Shown here: one piece after another, positions 52,038 through 61,075 of the stretch
Layout of the letters: each line of letters begins with the position of its first letter
Position numbering within the stretch: the stretch's first letter is position 1
Source: JBFGFX01 sp965232455
GTDB lineage: Bacteria; Pseudomonadota; Gammaproteobacteria; Steroidobacterales; Woeseiaceae
NCBI GenBank assembly: GCA_965232455.1
Contig: OZ246981.1
Coordinates: 3,162,001-3,226,000, forward strand
Length of the DNA: 64,000 bases
Direction of reading: 5' to 3'
The notes under the pieces: model-generated
The model's database searches: none
What the model was told of the DNA's origin: nothing
The model's input: only the letters and a program-made list of their open reading frames with translations
Position numbers and translations under genes: made by a program

Positions 52038-53945
52038 TCACCAGCGATACCGCAGCTTGAGACTTGCCTGCCGACGCGGTGCAGGCGTTCCGGGAAACTC
52101 CTCGAAATCATTGTTGGTCAGGTTGTCCACGACCAGAGTCAGCCCCAGTCGTTGAATGGACAGCGACCGCCACTCGATCGCGAGGGACCCGACATACGCA
52201 TCCCCGCCGTTCGTCCGGAGCGGATTGCGGATCTGGCGGCGGTATTCGTTGTCAACGTGAACCGTGACGCTTGCCCCCAGGTGATACCGTAATGCCGCGG
52301 TTACGCGATGCCGGGCATAGTTCAACGCATAGTAGCTGGCATCCACGGGCACCGGGCCGTAGTTTGCGTCTTTGTCGAGGTATGCGTAGCTCACCGTGAG
52401 ACCGGCGGCCGACCACTCTCGCACGAGCAGAGCCTCGAACCCCGTCACGTCGAGATCCACTGCATTGGCCTGGCGGACAAACGGCGCTCCGCTCAGGAAC
52501 GTCCAGTCGACCAGTTGATCATCGATTCGCCGGAACGCCAGCAGCTCGGCACGCCAGTTCGAGCGGTCACGCCCGTAGCGGAGCACCAGGCTCTCTGCGC
52601 GCTCTCGCCCGAGCGCCGAATTGCCGCCGAAGAGTCCCTGTGGCGCTGAATTCAATGCCGTATAGCCCGGTACCTGCGAGGTGGCGACGTAACTCACCGC
52701 CCATTCATCGCTGCCGGACGGATGCGTGCGAAGCATCGACACACTCGCCATTGGCAGGAGTTCGTCCCCGTCCCGATTCGAGGCGTCAAAGGTCGCGCCG
52801 AATTGCAGCGACACGCCGACGCCGGCCTTCGGCGTCCATCGGTATTCCGGCGCGACGGTGGCTTTCAGATATCGGCGGCTGTCGAAGTCGCCGAACGTCA
52901 GGTCCGTGGAACGGACCAGTTCGTCGCCGCTGAGCTGCAAGCCGTAGCGCAGCGCCCACGGTGAAACCGCGTGACGGCCCTGGAGGCCAACGGCGTAACT
53001 GCGCGTGCGATGATCAAAGGAACCGGGTACGTCCGATTCTCTGCTGCGACGGTCGAAATCATAGTCGTCCTCCACGTCCCGGTAATAGGCCGCGAGTTCG
53101 ACGAACGCGGCGCCTCGCTCATCCTGCTGATACTCCATGCGATGGTTTGCGATGAGCAGGGCGGTTTTCGTGTGGTCCGTCTCCGGCAGGGCCGCGAAAC
53201 CCGTGTAGGCGCCCGGCCAGCCGAAAAAACTGTCCTGGTAGGCGATCGCCAGATCCGTTTGCGAACGATTGCGCCGGTGTTGTACGCGCAGAAGCGCTCG
53301 CTCGAATCGGTGATCACCGTTGTCACGACTGCCGTCGCCCTCGGAAAGCGCGTAACGCGCTTCGATCCCGGTCGCGCCGAGATCGTCATGCGTGACGAGG
53401 CCCGCCGCGCCGAAGGCGCCGGACCGCAGCGCATCCGTACCGCCGCCAAGCGTGATTTCACGATATCCAAGCATGGGTCGCCACGCGTACGCGAGCGTGG
53501 CGACAGTGGAATTGAATCCGGCCATCGCGTGCGCCGAGTCCGTTAACGGATTCGGCATCGACAGGACAGCGGGGTCAATGGGCAAGCCTGCGGTGTAGTG
53601 GCCCGTCTGCGGATCAAAAACGGCAATGGCGCCAACCGCAACACCGGTATTCTCGAAAACGCCGCCTCTTATCGATATGTCGGCTTGCGCTTCCGCGGAG
53701 CCGCGGAACTGAAGATCGATTTCCGGATCGTAGCGGAGCCTGGTTGCGATTGTCGCGAACAGGTTCGCCGGTTCGTCGTTGGCAACGCGCTGCGCTTTGA
53801 CCGTAATCGTCGGAATATCGGCCCGATCAGCCGCCGGATCGTCGTCCGACTCAGCCAGGGCCGCAGAATGCGGCCCAAGAACGGCGCTGCTACCGGCCGC
53901 ACACAAAACAAGGTGCCGGGCGAATCGCCCGCGTATCGGTTTCAT
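52038..53945 (-). CDS. TonB-dependent receptor
   Basis: A 635-residue outer-membrane receptor. Signal peptide 1-31 (HSAALA|ESD), TonB box region IPTITVKAQR at about 44-53, then a plug domain with IDLQFRGSAEAQADISIRGGVFENTGV and ITLGGGTDALRSGAFGAAGLV. The barrel has the tyrosine- and arginine-rich strands of the BtuB/FhuA class and ends LTNNDFEEFPGTPAPRRQASLKLRYRW with a terminal aromatic. The substrate is unknown; the size is nearer vitamin and small-siderophore receptors than sugar receptors. No cobalamin riboswitch or Fur-box match is evident in the 180-bp upstream region. It ends 84 bp from the start of pabBC downstream in the same direction. Confidence 0.9.
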   Translation of the reverse strand: MKPIRGRFARHLVLCAAGSSAVLGPHSAALAESDDDPAADRADIPTITVKAQRVANDEPANLFATIATRLRYDPEIDLQFRGSAEAQADISIRGGVFENTGVAVGAIAVFDPQTGHYTAGLPIDPAVLSMPNPLTDSAHAMAGFNSTVATLAYAWRPMLGYREITLGGGTDALRSGAFGAAGLVTHDDLGATGIEARYALSEGDGSRDNGDHRFERALLRVQHRRNRSQTDLAIAYQDSFFGWPGAYTGFAALPETDHTKTALLIANHRMEYQQDERGAAFVELAAYYRDVEDDYDFDRRSRESDVPGSFDHRTRSYAVGLQGRHAVSPWALRYGLQLSGDELVRSTDLTFGDFDSRRYLKATVAPEYRWTPKAGVGVSLQFGATFDASNRDGDELLPMASVSMLRTHPSGSDEWAVSYVATSQVPGYTALNSAPQGLFGGNSALGRERAESLVLRYGRDRSNWRAELLAFRRIDDQLVDWTFLSGAPFVRQANAVDLDVTGFEALLVREWSAAGLTVSYAYLDKDANYGPVPVDASYYALNYARHRVTAALRYHLGASVTVHVDNEYRRQIRNPLRTNGGDAYVGSLAIEWRSLSIQRLGLTLVVDNLTNNDFEEFPGTPAPRRQASLKLRYRW

Positions 53946-54125
53946 CGTCTCAAGATTTCCTCGTGCTCAAGATCCACCGCGGGCGTGCGGCGATTGTCGT
54001 CTGCGGCGGTGGCCGCCGCATCGGGCCGCATAGGATACAAGCGCGCCGGTCGTTCGTGCGGCCTTACTGGGGAAACACTTTGTTGACGATCAGTATCGGA
54101 AGCTTGCGTATGCTGTGGAAACCGG

Positions 54126-57100
54126 TCAGATCGTGATCCCCGCTTCGCTAACGAGGTTCTTCAACACCGGCAACAGCCGATCGGCCGAGCGCTCGAGTTT
54201 TTGCATTTTTTGCTTGAGCTCGTTCGGGTCGGGATGATTCAGCAGTTCCAGCAAAGAGACATGGGCGCACTCCTCCGAGAGTTCGAGCCCTTCCGAGGCG
54301 AATCCGTTCTTGAGTTTTTGGACTTCCTGCTCGAACTCGTCCACCGCCGATGCGGGAAGTACCGTGAGAACGGTGAACGCGGCAACCGTCAGCCCGAAGG
54401 CAACGGTGACGTAAAGCAACAGATTTTTGGCCGCCTCTGAGGCGATTCCGCCGTTCAACAACCTTGCCAGGAAGTACGCCCACTTCTCGGGCCCGAGCGT
54501 TGTCGCGGCGTTCGGGAGATTCTTGAATATTCCGAAGGCGACGTCCTTGAGCAGGCAGTCGGATGCCTGCGGAAAGTTCTGGTGGAACCATTGCAGCTCG
54601 GCCATGATCGCCGGAAGCTCTTCCTGCAATATCGCCGCCTCGCGCTGGTGCGTGTTGAGGTACTGCACGAATTGCAATGCGCGTATTGCGATGATCTCCG
54701 GAATGCCGAAAATAGCGCCGATCATGACCTCGAACTCGATCAGCGCTATCGTCTCCAGCCAGAGCGCGCGAGCGCCGCCCTCCGCAAACGCGCTTATCGG
54801 TACCAGGCTTCTGAAAAAGGTGCTGTAGCTCGTGTAGTAGAGGGCTCTGACCCCCTCATCGTAATAGACCAGACTGCCCGACATCGGGTAAACGACCATC
54901 AGCGAACCAAACACCTGGCCCCGGGTGACCTCTCGTTTCAGCTCTCCGTTGACGTACCATTTGCCTGGCTTCGCCTTCTTCATCAGCTCGGTCATCCTGC
55001 TTACGACGGCCGGTCCGGACTCGATGAGCGTGGCGGCGGAACTCCCGCCCGTGCTCGCGAACTCGACGCCGCCGCCGGCCGGCGACGGCAGGGGCCGCGC
55101 CGATCCGCCGCCAATGAGCGCCTGTATGGCATCGTCTTCCAACGAGCTCGCATGCGGTACGCTCTGCCCCGACGGCGCGTCGATCGAACCGGACGCAGCA
55201 CCTGACGACGCGCCCGGGATGCCGTCGGCGTTTCCGGTTGACGCTCCCGGCGTCGAGGGCGAACCGGTCGGACCCTGCGCCTTTTCGGCGTCCCGTTTCG
55301 CCGCCTCGTTTACGATAGCGCCGGCCGAGGAGATGTCCTTGGCCCCGACGCTTGTGGCGGCCCCGGTCAGTGCGCCAAAACCCGCGCCCGCGATTTGCGT
55401 TGAAAGATCGCCGATCATCGAAAGAACCTTGTCCATGACCTGACCGTGGAGCTGCATGCCGCTGGCAAGGTTCGCGGATGCCTGGTCGCCGGCCGCCGTG
55501 GCGCCCGCCTGCGCCTGCTGCAGCGCCTGACTCGCCAGTTGGCGGGCCTCCGAGATTCCGCTCATGTCGCGGAACATATTCGCGGTGGTGATGGCGTTCA
55601 GGACCGACGCCATGCCTTGTGGATCGGGCAGCGCGGACGGCGCCTGGTTGGCCACCAGCGGCGCGTCGAGTTGACCGGGCCTCACGTCGGCGCTTTCAGC
55701 TCTCGAGCCGGCCTGAACAGCGGCAATATCGGGCGCGGAAATCGGTATCGGCGAGTCCTGCCAATTCCAGAACCGCGTGAGGTCGAGTTTCTCCGCCGAA
55801 TTCGCCCGACCCAGAACCGCCTCGGCAAAAACGCCGCCGGTCGGCATCGGCAATAGCTCGACGGACGACGTGTTGGGCGCCAGAAAACCGTGGACGCGCC
55901 GCCACTCTTCCCAGGATTTGGTGTTTTCGTTGTGATAGGCAAACACCAGGTATTGCCCCGAAATAGCGACCGGTTTTCGATCGATGTTGTCGACGACCGG
56001 CTTGCCTTCAAACGTGTAATCGGACAGCAGCGTGGTGATGTCCGCTTCGTCGACCGAACGCCAGACCGCGCGCGAATAATGCTTGTTGAACATGTTGAGA
56101 TGATCGATCAGCCACTGTTCCTCGGGGGCATGATCGAGAACGGCCAGCGGCAGGGTGACGGCGTCGGTAACCGCGGGATAGGTGTTGAGCGTCAAGACCA
56201 GCGGGTACACCGCATAGAATCGCGAGCCTTTGTAGCTGAATTTGAAAATTACGTCCAGGGTGACGTCGGTGGCGTTGTCATCGTCTCGCGCCGGCAGCCG
56301 CCAATTCAACTGCCGTATGGCGCTCAGCGGCTGATCGATTGCGCTGTCGTCGATTCTCGCACCAAGCGGCTCGAATTCCTGAAACACCGAGGTCTGCGAA
56401 TTCGACCGCATGTATCGCCCGACGTGGTAATCCAGCAGGACGCAGCCGCGCGGCAGCACCCAGGGTTCCAACGGCGTATTTGCGACCGGGCCGTCCGTGA
56501 TGGTTTTTGCGCCTTCGAGGCCCCAGTGCGGCTCCTGTCCGCGCAGGAAAGCGGTCGCCGTCGCGGTGTCGATGGAATTCAGTTGCGCAAACGTAAACGC
56601 GGTGGTTTTGGGAGGCATGGCCATGGCCGTAACAACCCGCAGGTCCAGCGCATGGCTCAGCACGATGGCGCGGTAGCGTTCGACGTTCTGTTTGTTCCAG
56701 CGGATGGACTTCATCGGAATATAGAGCGCGCGCTGCAGATGGTTCACGCCAGTAACCAGGCGGTACATTTGCACAACCTCGAAGTACTGAACGGTCAGCG
56801 CGTGCATGTGGTTGTAGTTGGTGACCGCGCGGGTAGTGACCTCCTCGGATTCGCTCTGCCAGACTTCCTGCACAATCGTTGCGCGACGGTTGCGCGCCGA
56901 ACTCGAGTGCTGTTGCGTTCTGTCGGCGATGTTCTGCGACATGCTGGCGGCGATCTCGCGACTTCCGCTGGAGGACGTGGTGGTAACGACTTCGGTCGCG
57001 GTGTCGGATTGGCTGCTCGAACCGGCGCCGAAATCCGCGGCGCCAAGAAAACCGATGGCGCCGCCTGCCCCCGCACCGACGAGACCGCCGGCGCCCGCGC

Positions 57101-58196
57101 CAATCAGACCCCCGCCGATGGCGCCGGGAATCGCGCCAAAACCCGCGCCGGCAAGTCCGGCCACGGCGCCTACTCCGGCGCCACCGACGCCGCCGAGTCC
57201 GGCGCCCGCCACCGCCCCAACGCTCGCGCCCGCCCCGGCCGCCGCAAGCGCCTCACCCGAATTGTTCAGTCCAAACCCCGAATCGGCGGTGTTGGAGACG
57301 GTGGAATTGGCGTTCATCTGCGAGAAGCCGCCCTGCGCTTCATTCGCCACCGCGCGCGTCACTTCGTTGATCGAACGCGTGTGCATCGTGCTGTTTGCCA
57401 GCGACTCGGTTTGACTGACGTCTTCGCTGGTGCGTACACCCTGACGGCGGGACCAGTCGATCATCGCGATTCGCGTGGATTCTCCGGGGGCGAGAGCCAG
57501 CGAGTGCAGCAGATTGCCCAGAGCGAGACCGACCGGCATCCAGGCCTGTTCGTAACGCACGATTGCGCCGGTTCGGACCTTGAGGAACTGCTCTTTTTTC
57601 TCGAGCTCCGCCAGATCGATCGCGCCGCTTATCGGTTTTGACGGCGCGTTGTTTTGCGCGCTGTCGATCGTGTACACGGAGTAAAAGAACTTTTCGGTGG
57701 GGTATTCGTTGAACTTGGGCACCAGCTCCTGCGGAATCTCCGGATCCACGACCAGCTCGGATTCCATCGCGTCACCGTGGATGATGCGCCTGGCGGCGAG
57801 GAACGGCGCCCATCGGCCCAGTTCATCCAGATTTGTGACACCCAGGCTGTTTTCCAGCGCCTCGGCCGCGGGCCTGCTGACGTTTCTGAGCTTCGCTATC
57901 GGAATCTGCGCGAGTTCTTCGAGGGTCGTGACGTCGGAGTCCGCATCCAGCAATTCCGACGGTACCTGCTGAAACCGCGCAATCGGACCGAACCGATCGG
58001 AAACCATGCCTGTCAGAAGCAGCGCCGTCTGGAACAGCTGCGAAACACCCAGCTCGAATACGGTTTCGATACCGAACGATCGGAGCGTCGAGACCGCCGC
58101 ATCCGAGACGCCGTGCAGGATGCTCACGGGTTGATTGGCAAGCTCATCCGCCGCCATGTGACGGAAAGGCACTTTCAGCGAATTCTGGATGTCCAT
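54126..58196 (-). CDS. Giant multidomain protein of unknown function with glycine-zipper-like segment
   Basis: A 1356-residue protein that I do not recognise. No signal peptide. Residues about 20-150 contain two helix-hairpin-helix-like units (ILHGVSDAAVSTLRSFGIETVFELG and LRNVSRPAAEALENSLGVTNLDELG). Residues 170-300 have EQFLKVRTGAIVRYEQAWMPVG, HSLALAPGESTRIAMIDWSRRQG. Residues about 312-392 are nearly pure Gly/Ala/Val with G-x-x-x-G spacing, like membrane-inserting glycine zippers. About 395-860 is a soluble beta-rich region; 879-914 an Ala/Gln helix; 975-1010 a Ser/Gly/Pro linker; 1259-1282 a likely transmembrane helix (LLLYVTVAFGLTVAAFTVLTVLP); then a charged helical tail. Segments of low complexity and possible membrane insertion suggest an effector, pore or scaffold role; that is speculation. 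It follows the small membrane protein gene by 58 bp. Confidence 0.75.
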   Translation of the reverse strand: MDIQNSLKVPFRHMAADELANQPVSILHGVSDAAVSTLRSFGIETVFELGVSQLFQTALLLTGMVSDRFGPIARFQQVPSELLDADSDVTTLEELAQIPIAKLRNVSRPAAEALENSLGVTNLDELGRWAPFLAARRIIHGDAMESELVVDPEIPQELVPKFNEYPTEKFFYSVYTIDSAQNNAPSKPISGAIDLAELEKKEQFLKVRTGAIVRYEQAWMPVGLALGNLLHSLALAPGESTRIAMIDWSRRQGVRTSEDVSQTESLANSTMHTRSINEVTRAVANEAQGGFSQMNANSTVSNTADSGFGLNNSGEALAAAGAGASVGAVAGAGLGGVGGAGVGAVAGLAGAGFGAIPGAIGGGLIGAGAGGLVGAGAGGAIGFLGAADFGAGSSSQSDTATEVVTTTSSSGSREIAASMSQNIADRTQQHSSSARNRRATIVQEVWQSESEEVTTRAVTNYNHMHALTVQYFEVVQMYRLVTGVNHLQRALYIPMKSIRWNKQNVERYRAIVLSHALDLRVVTAMAMPPKTTAFTFAQLNSIDTATATAFLRGQEPHWGLEGAKTITDGPVANTPLEPWVLPRGCVLLDYHVGRYMRSNSQTSVFQEFEPLGARIDDSAIDQPLSAIRQLNWRLPARDDDNATDVTLDVIFKFSYKGSRFYAVYPLVLTLNTYPAVTDAVTLPLAVLDHAPEEQWLIDHLNMFNKHYSRAVWRSVDEADITTLLSDYTFEGKPVVDNIDRKPVAISGQYLVFAYHNENTKSWEEWRRVHGFLAPNTSSVELLPMPTGGVFAEAVLGRANSAEKLDLTRFWNWQDSPIPISAPDIAAVQAGSRAESADVRPGQLDAPLVANQAPSALPDPQGMASVLNAITTANMFRDMSGISEARQLASQALQQAQAGATAAGDQASANLASGMQLHGQVMDKVLSMIGDLSTQIAGAGFGALTGAATSVGAKDISSAGAIVNEAAKRDAEKAQGPTGSPSTPGASTGNADGIPGASSGAASGSIDAPSGQSVPHASSLEDDAIQALIGGGSARPLPSPAGGGVEFASTGGSSAATLIESGPAVVSRMTELMKKAKPGKWYVNGELKREVTRGQVFGSLMVVYPMSGSLVYYDEGVRALYYTSYSTFFRSLVPISAFAEGGARALWLETIALIEFEVMIGAIFGIPEIIAIRALQFVQYLNTHQREAAILQEELPAIMAELQWFHQNFPQASDCLLKDVAFGIFKNLPNAATTLGPEKWAYFLARLLNGGIASEAAKNLLLYVTVAFGLTVAAFTVLTVLPASAVDEFEQEVQKLKNGFASEGLELSEECAHVSLLELLNHPDPNELKQKMQKLERSADRLLPVLKNLVSEAGITI

Positions 58197-58254
58197 CTGG
58201 TTTCAGCCCTATCGTGGATCTACACGTAGTAGCGAAAACCGTCCGGTTTTCCCC

Positions 58255-58692
58255 TCAGTCCGGCAGCAGCGCCTCCGCAAACAGCTCCCGGCCGCCGCAA
58301 ACGACGCGGCACATCTGCCCCGCCTTGGCGTCGGTGATTTCGTTCTGCAAGTTTTCCTCGTGGGTCAGGCGAACCCGGCCGGCGGACTTCACCATGCCCT
58401 CGAGCAGCAGGACGTCGTCAATGTAAACCTGCACGGTCTGGTGCAACTGGAAGGAGGCGTGGCGCATCTTGAACCTGGCCTTCAACGAAAAATTCGGCTC
58501 TTCTTTCTCGATGCGCGACATTTCGATGTCCAGTTCGCCGAACTCCCGGCCCGAGGCGTCTTTGAACTCCGCCTCATAGTCCCACTTCCTGACCATTCGT
58601 TTGCCGAACAGGAGCGCAAGCAAGAACAGCAGGCCGATGAAGCCGACAAAACCGTACAGCATGTATCTGATAACGGAAAAAATGACGTCCAT
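58255..58692 (-). CDS. Small membrane-anchored protein of unknown function
   Basis: A 145-residue protein with one N-terminal transmembrane helix (residues about 5-30, FSVIRYMLYGFVGFIGLLFLLALLFG) followed by basic residues and a soluble domain of about 110 residues that looks all-beta: FKDASGREFGELDIEMSRI, FSLKARFKMRHASFQLHQTVQVYIDDVLLLEGMV, and CRVVCGGRELFAEALL. It is not a family I recognise. It lies directly upstream of the 1356-residue gene (58 bp) on the same strand and is probably cotranscribed, so it may be its membrane partner. Confidence 0.7.
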   Translation of the reverse strand: MDVIFSVIRYMLYGFVGFIGLLFLLALLFGKRMVRKWDYEAEFKDASGREFGELDIEMSRIEKEEPNFSLKARFKMRHASFQLHQTVQVYIDDVLLLEGMVKSAGRVRLTHEENLQNEITDAKAGQMCRVVCGGRELFAEALLPD

Positions 58693-58828
58693 TGGACAAC
58701 GCCCTCCCGCCCGACGTGGCCCAAGGATAAAGGACCCGGCGCCAAAACGCGGGATACAGTCGACAGTTTTGCGACGTCCGTCTTTGCCGACCGGAGCGTC
58801 ACCGCAACCCCCCCGCGGCGGCCTGCGC

Positions 58829-60358
58829 TCAGGACAAGGATCGCACCGTCAGCGACGGCGCTAACACCGACGGCATACCTTGCGAAACCGGCACATTTTG
58901 CCCGTATTTGCCGCAGGTCCAGCCGCCGCCATCGAGCCGGGTATCGTTTGCGACCATGGACAGCCCGGCAAGCATCTCCGGGCCGTTGCCGGACAGCGTG
59001 AAGTCGCGCACCGGCATCAGAATTTTGCCGTTCTCGACCAGCCAGCCGTTCTTGACGGTAAACTCGAACTCGCCGTCGCCCAGTGACACGTTGCCGCCGG
59101 TAAACGTCTCCGCGACGATTCCCCGGCCCATGGCCGCGACCAGCTCATCATATTCGTACGGCCCGTTTTCCATGAACGTGCAGGTCATCCGCGGCATCGG
59201 CTGGTGACGGAACGACTCCCGGCGCCCTGACGCGGTCGTCTCCGTACCGAACTGCCTGGCGGTTACCCGGTCGTGGAGGTAGCTGCGCAGAATGCCGTTT
59301 TCCACCAGCACGCGCCGTCCGCAAACACTGCCCTCGTCATCGACGTTCAACGCGCCGCGCTCGTTCGGCAGCGTGCCCTGATCGACGATGGTCACCGAAT
59401 CGTTTGCAACCCGCTCGTTCAACGCACCGTGGTAGGGGCTCACACGGTCGCGCACGAAGTCGGCTTCCAGCGCGTGCCCGATCGCCTCGTGAAGAACGAC
59501 GCCGCTCGTGCCGGCGGCCAGTACGATCGGCATCTCACCCGACGGTGGACGCCGGGCATCGAACAGCACCTGCGTCCGATCGACGGCCCGCGTCACCATT
59601 TCAGCAAGGCGCTCGTCCGTGTACCACGACAGCTCGTCGCGCGCCGCGACGTTGGCGAAACCGGAGTGCGAAAGCCCGTTCCTTCGCAGGGTAAGCTGAG
59701 TACTCAGCCGCGTCATTGGTCGATGATCCAGGATCAACCGTCCATCCAGGGTCGCCACGAGCACTCGCTCGTCCGTGTCCGACCAGGCGATCTCGACGTC
59801 CGACACCGACGCGTCGGCCGCGCGCGCGAGAGCGTCGACTTTCTCCAGAATCGGCAACTTCCGATCGACGCCCACGTCGCTCCAGGCGAGTTCGGTGCGG
59901 TAGTGCTGTTCGGGCTGGTGCGCGACAAAGGCAATATCGGCCGGCGCTGCGGCGCCAACCGGCCCGCTTGCCGCACGCCGCGCGGCCGCAAGCATACCCT
60001 CCTCCGTCAAATCTTCCGTATGCGCAAACGCAACCGTCTCCCCGCGTATCACGCGCAGACCGACACCCTGGAGAATATCGGTACGTGCGCCGCCGACGGC
60101 GCCCCCCTGCATCCTGAGGCTGCTCCGACGGCGGTGCTGAAAGTAGAGTTCGGCCGTATCCGCGCCGTTCGCGCTGAGTTCAGCCATAACGCGGCCGAGG
60201 ACGTGACGGTCAATGGCGAACCAATCGAGAAACGGGTCTTCGGGAAGCGGTTCCGCCACCAGCGCCGGCCGAGCCAGCGAGCAGCCGTGCAGAAACGCCG
60301 GCATTGTTACGACGGCGCCGCCAAGCATCGCGTTACGAAGGAACTTTCGTCGTTGCAT
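58829..60358 (-). CDS. Exported TldD/PmbA-family metalloprotease homologue (Tat lipoprotein-like)
   Basis: A 509-residue TldD-type protein. The frame is open beyond, but the ATG at 60358 (MQRRKFLRNAMLGG) begins a twin-arginine signal with a lipobox-like FLHGC near residue 26, so it appears to be exported folded and perhaps lipid-anchored. The zinc motif HEAIGHALEADFVRD is present with both histidines and the glutamate. Also seen: GVGLRVIRGETVAFAHTEDLT, NERGALNVDDEGS and the C-terminal GWLVENGKILMPVRDFTLSGN. TldD normally works in the cytoplasm as a heterodimer with TldE; no partner is present. It starts 8 bp after the rhomboid gene. Confidence 0.88.
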   Translation of the reverse strand: MQRRKFLRNAMLGGAVVTMPAFLHGCSLARPALVAEPLPEDPFLDWFAIDRHVLGRVMAELSANGADTAELYFQHRRRSSLRMQGGAVGGARTDILQGVGLRVIRGETVAFAHTEDLTEEGMLAAARRAASGPVGAAAPADIAFVAHQPEQHYRTELAWSDVGVDRKLPILEKVDALARAADASVSDVEIAWSDTDERVLVATLDGRLILDHRPMTRLSTQLTLRRNGLSHSGFANVAARDELSWYTDERLAEMVTRAVDRTQVLFDARRPPSGEMPIVLAAGTSGVVLHEAIGHALEADFVRDRVSPYHGALNERVANDSVTIVDQGTLPNERGALNVDDEGSVCGRRVLVENGILRSYLHDRVTARQFGTETTASGRRESFRHQPMPRMTCTFMENGPYEYDELVAAMGRGIVAETFTGGNVSLGDGEFEFTVKNGWLVENGKILMPVRDFTLSGNGPEMLAGLSMVANDTRLDGGGWTCGKYGQNVPVSQGMPSVLAPSLTVRSLS

Positions 60359-60366
60359 CTCCGGAC

Positions 60367-61011
60367 CTATCGCCGCGCGTTGCGTTTCCAGTACATCAGC
60401 AGCAGAAAGCCGAACAGCATTCCGCCAAGGTGCGCGAAGTTGGCGATACCCGGTTCTCGCCCCGAAATCCCGTAATACAGTTGCATGAGACCCGCCAGAA
60501 TAACGAGATACTTCGCCTTCATCGGGATCGGAGGTATCAGCAGCAGTATCATCCGGTTCGGAAACGCCATGCCGTAGGCGAGCAGCACGCCGAACACCCC
60601 GCCCGACGCTCCGACCGTCGCATACTGGCCGCCCTGAGCGCCCGCGACAATCAACTGCACGAGTCCGGCACCGGCCACACAGACCAGGTAATAGGTAAGA
60701 AACCGCTGCTGTCCCATGAGCAATTCGAGTTCGCGACCGAACATCCACAGCATGACCATGTTGAGGAGGATGTGCGTGATGTTGCCGTGCAGGAATCCGT
60801 AGGTCACGAGCTGCCACGGGTAGAAATCGCGAAAGCCGCTTCCCCACGGCCACAGGGCGAAATAGGTGCCGACCGGACCGCTTACGATACCCGGACCGTC
60901 AAGCAGGTTTTGGGCGGCAAACACCGCGCCGTTGACAATCAACAGTATGAAGATGACGTCAGGGATAGCACCGCTCCCTGCCGGCCGGCGCGGCTGATAG
61001 CGCTGGTTCAC
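60367..61011 (-). CDS. Rhomboid family intramembrane serine protease
   Basis: A 214-residue membrane protease. The start is taken as the GTG at 61011 (VNQRYQPRRP), preceded by AGGTGG, because the longer frame to 61131 runs into the preceding gene. About six transmembrane segments are seen. The catalytic serine is in GASGGVFG and the catalytic histidine in NFAHLGGMLFGF; WQLVTYGFLHGNITHILLNMVMLWMFGRELE carries the conserved asparagine and E-x-E-like loop before TM2. It cleaves transmembrane substrates inside the membrane. It stands between the DUF2207 and TldD-like genes on the same strand. Confidence 0.92.
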   Translation of the reverse strand: MNQRYQPRRPAGSGAIPDVIFILLIVNGAVFAAQNLLDGPGIVSGPVGTYFALWPWGSGFRDFYPWQLVTYGFLHGNITHILLNMVMLWMFGRELELLMGQQRFLTYYLVCVAGAGLVQLIVAGAQGGQYATVGASGGVFGVLLAYGMAFPNRMILLLIPPIPMKAKYLVILAGLMQLYYGISGREPGIANFAHLGGMLFGFLLLMYWKRNARR

Positions 61012-61075
61012 GAGTTTCCACCTGGGGGACGTTTGCGAGACGTCGATTCTACGGCAATTCCGGCCCCGTTGTTCG

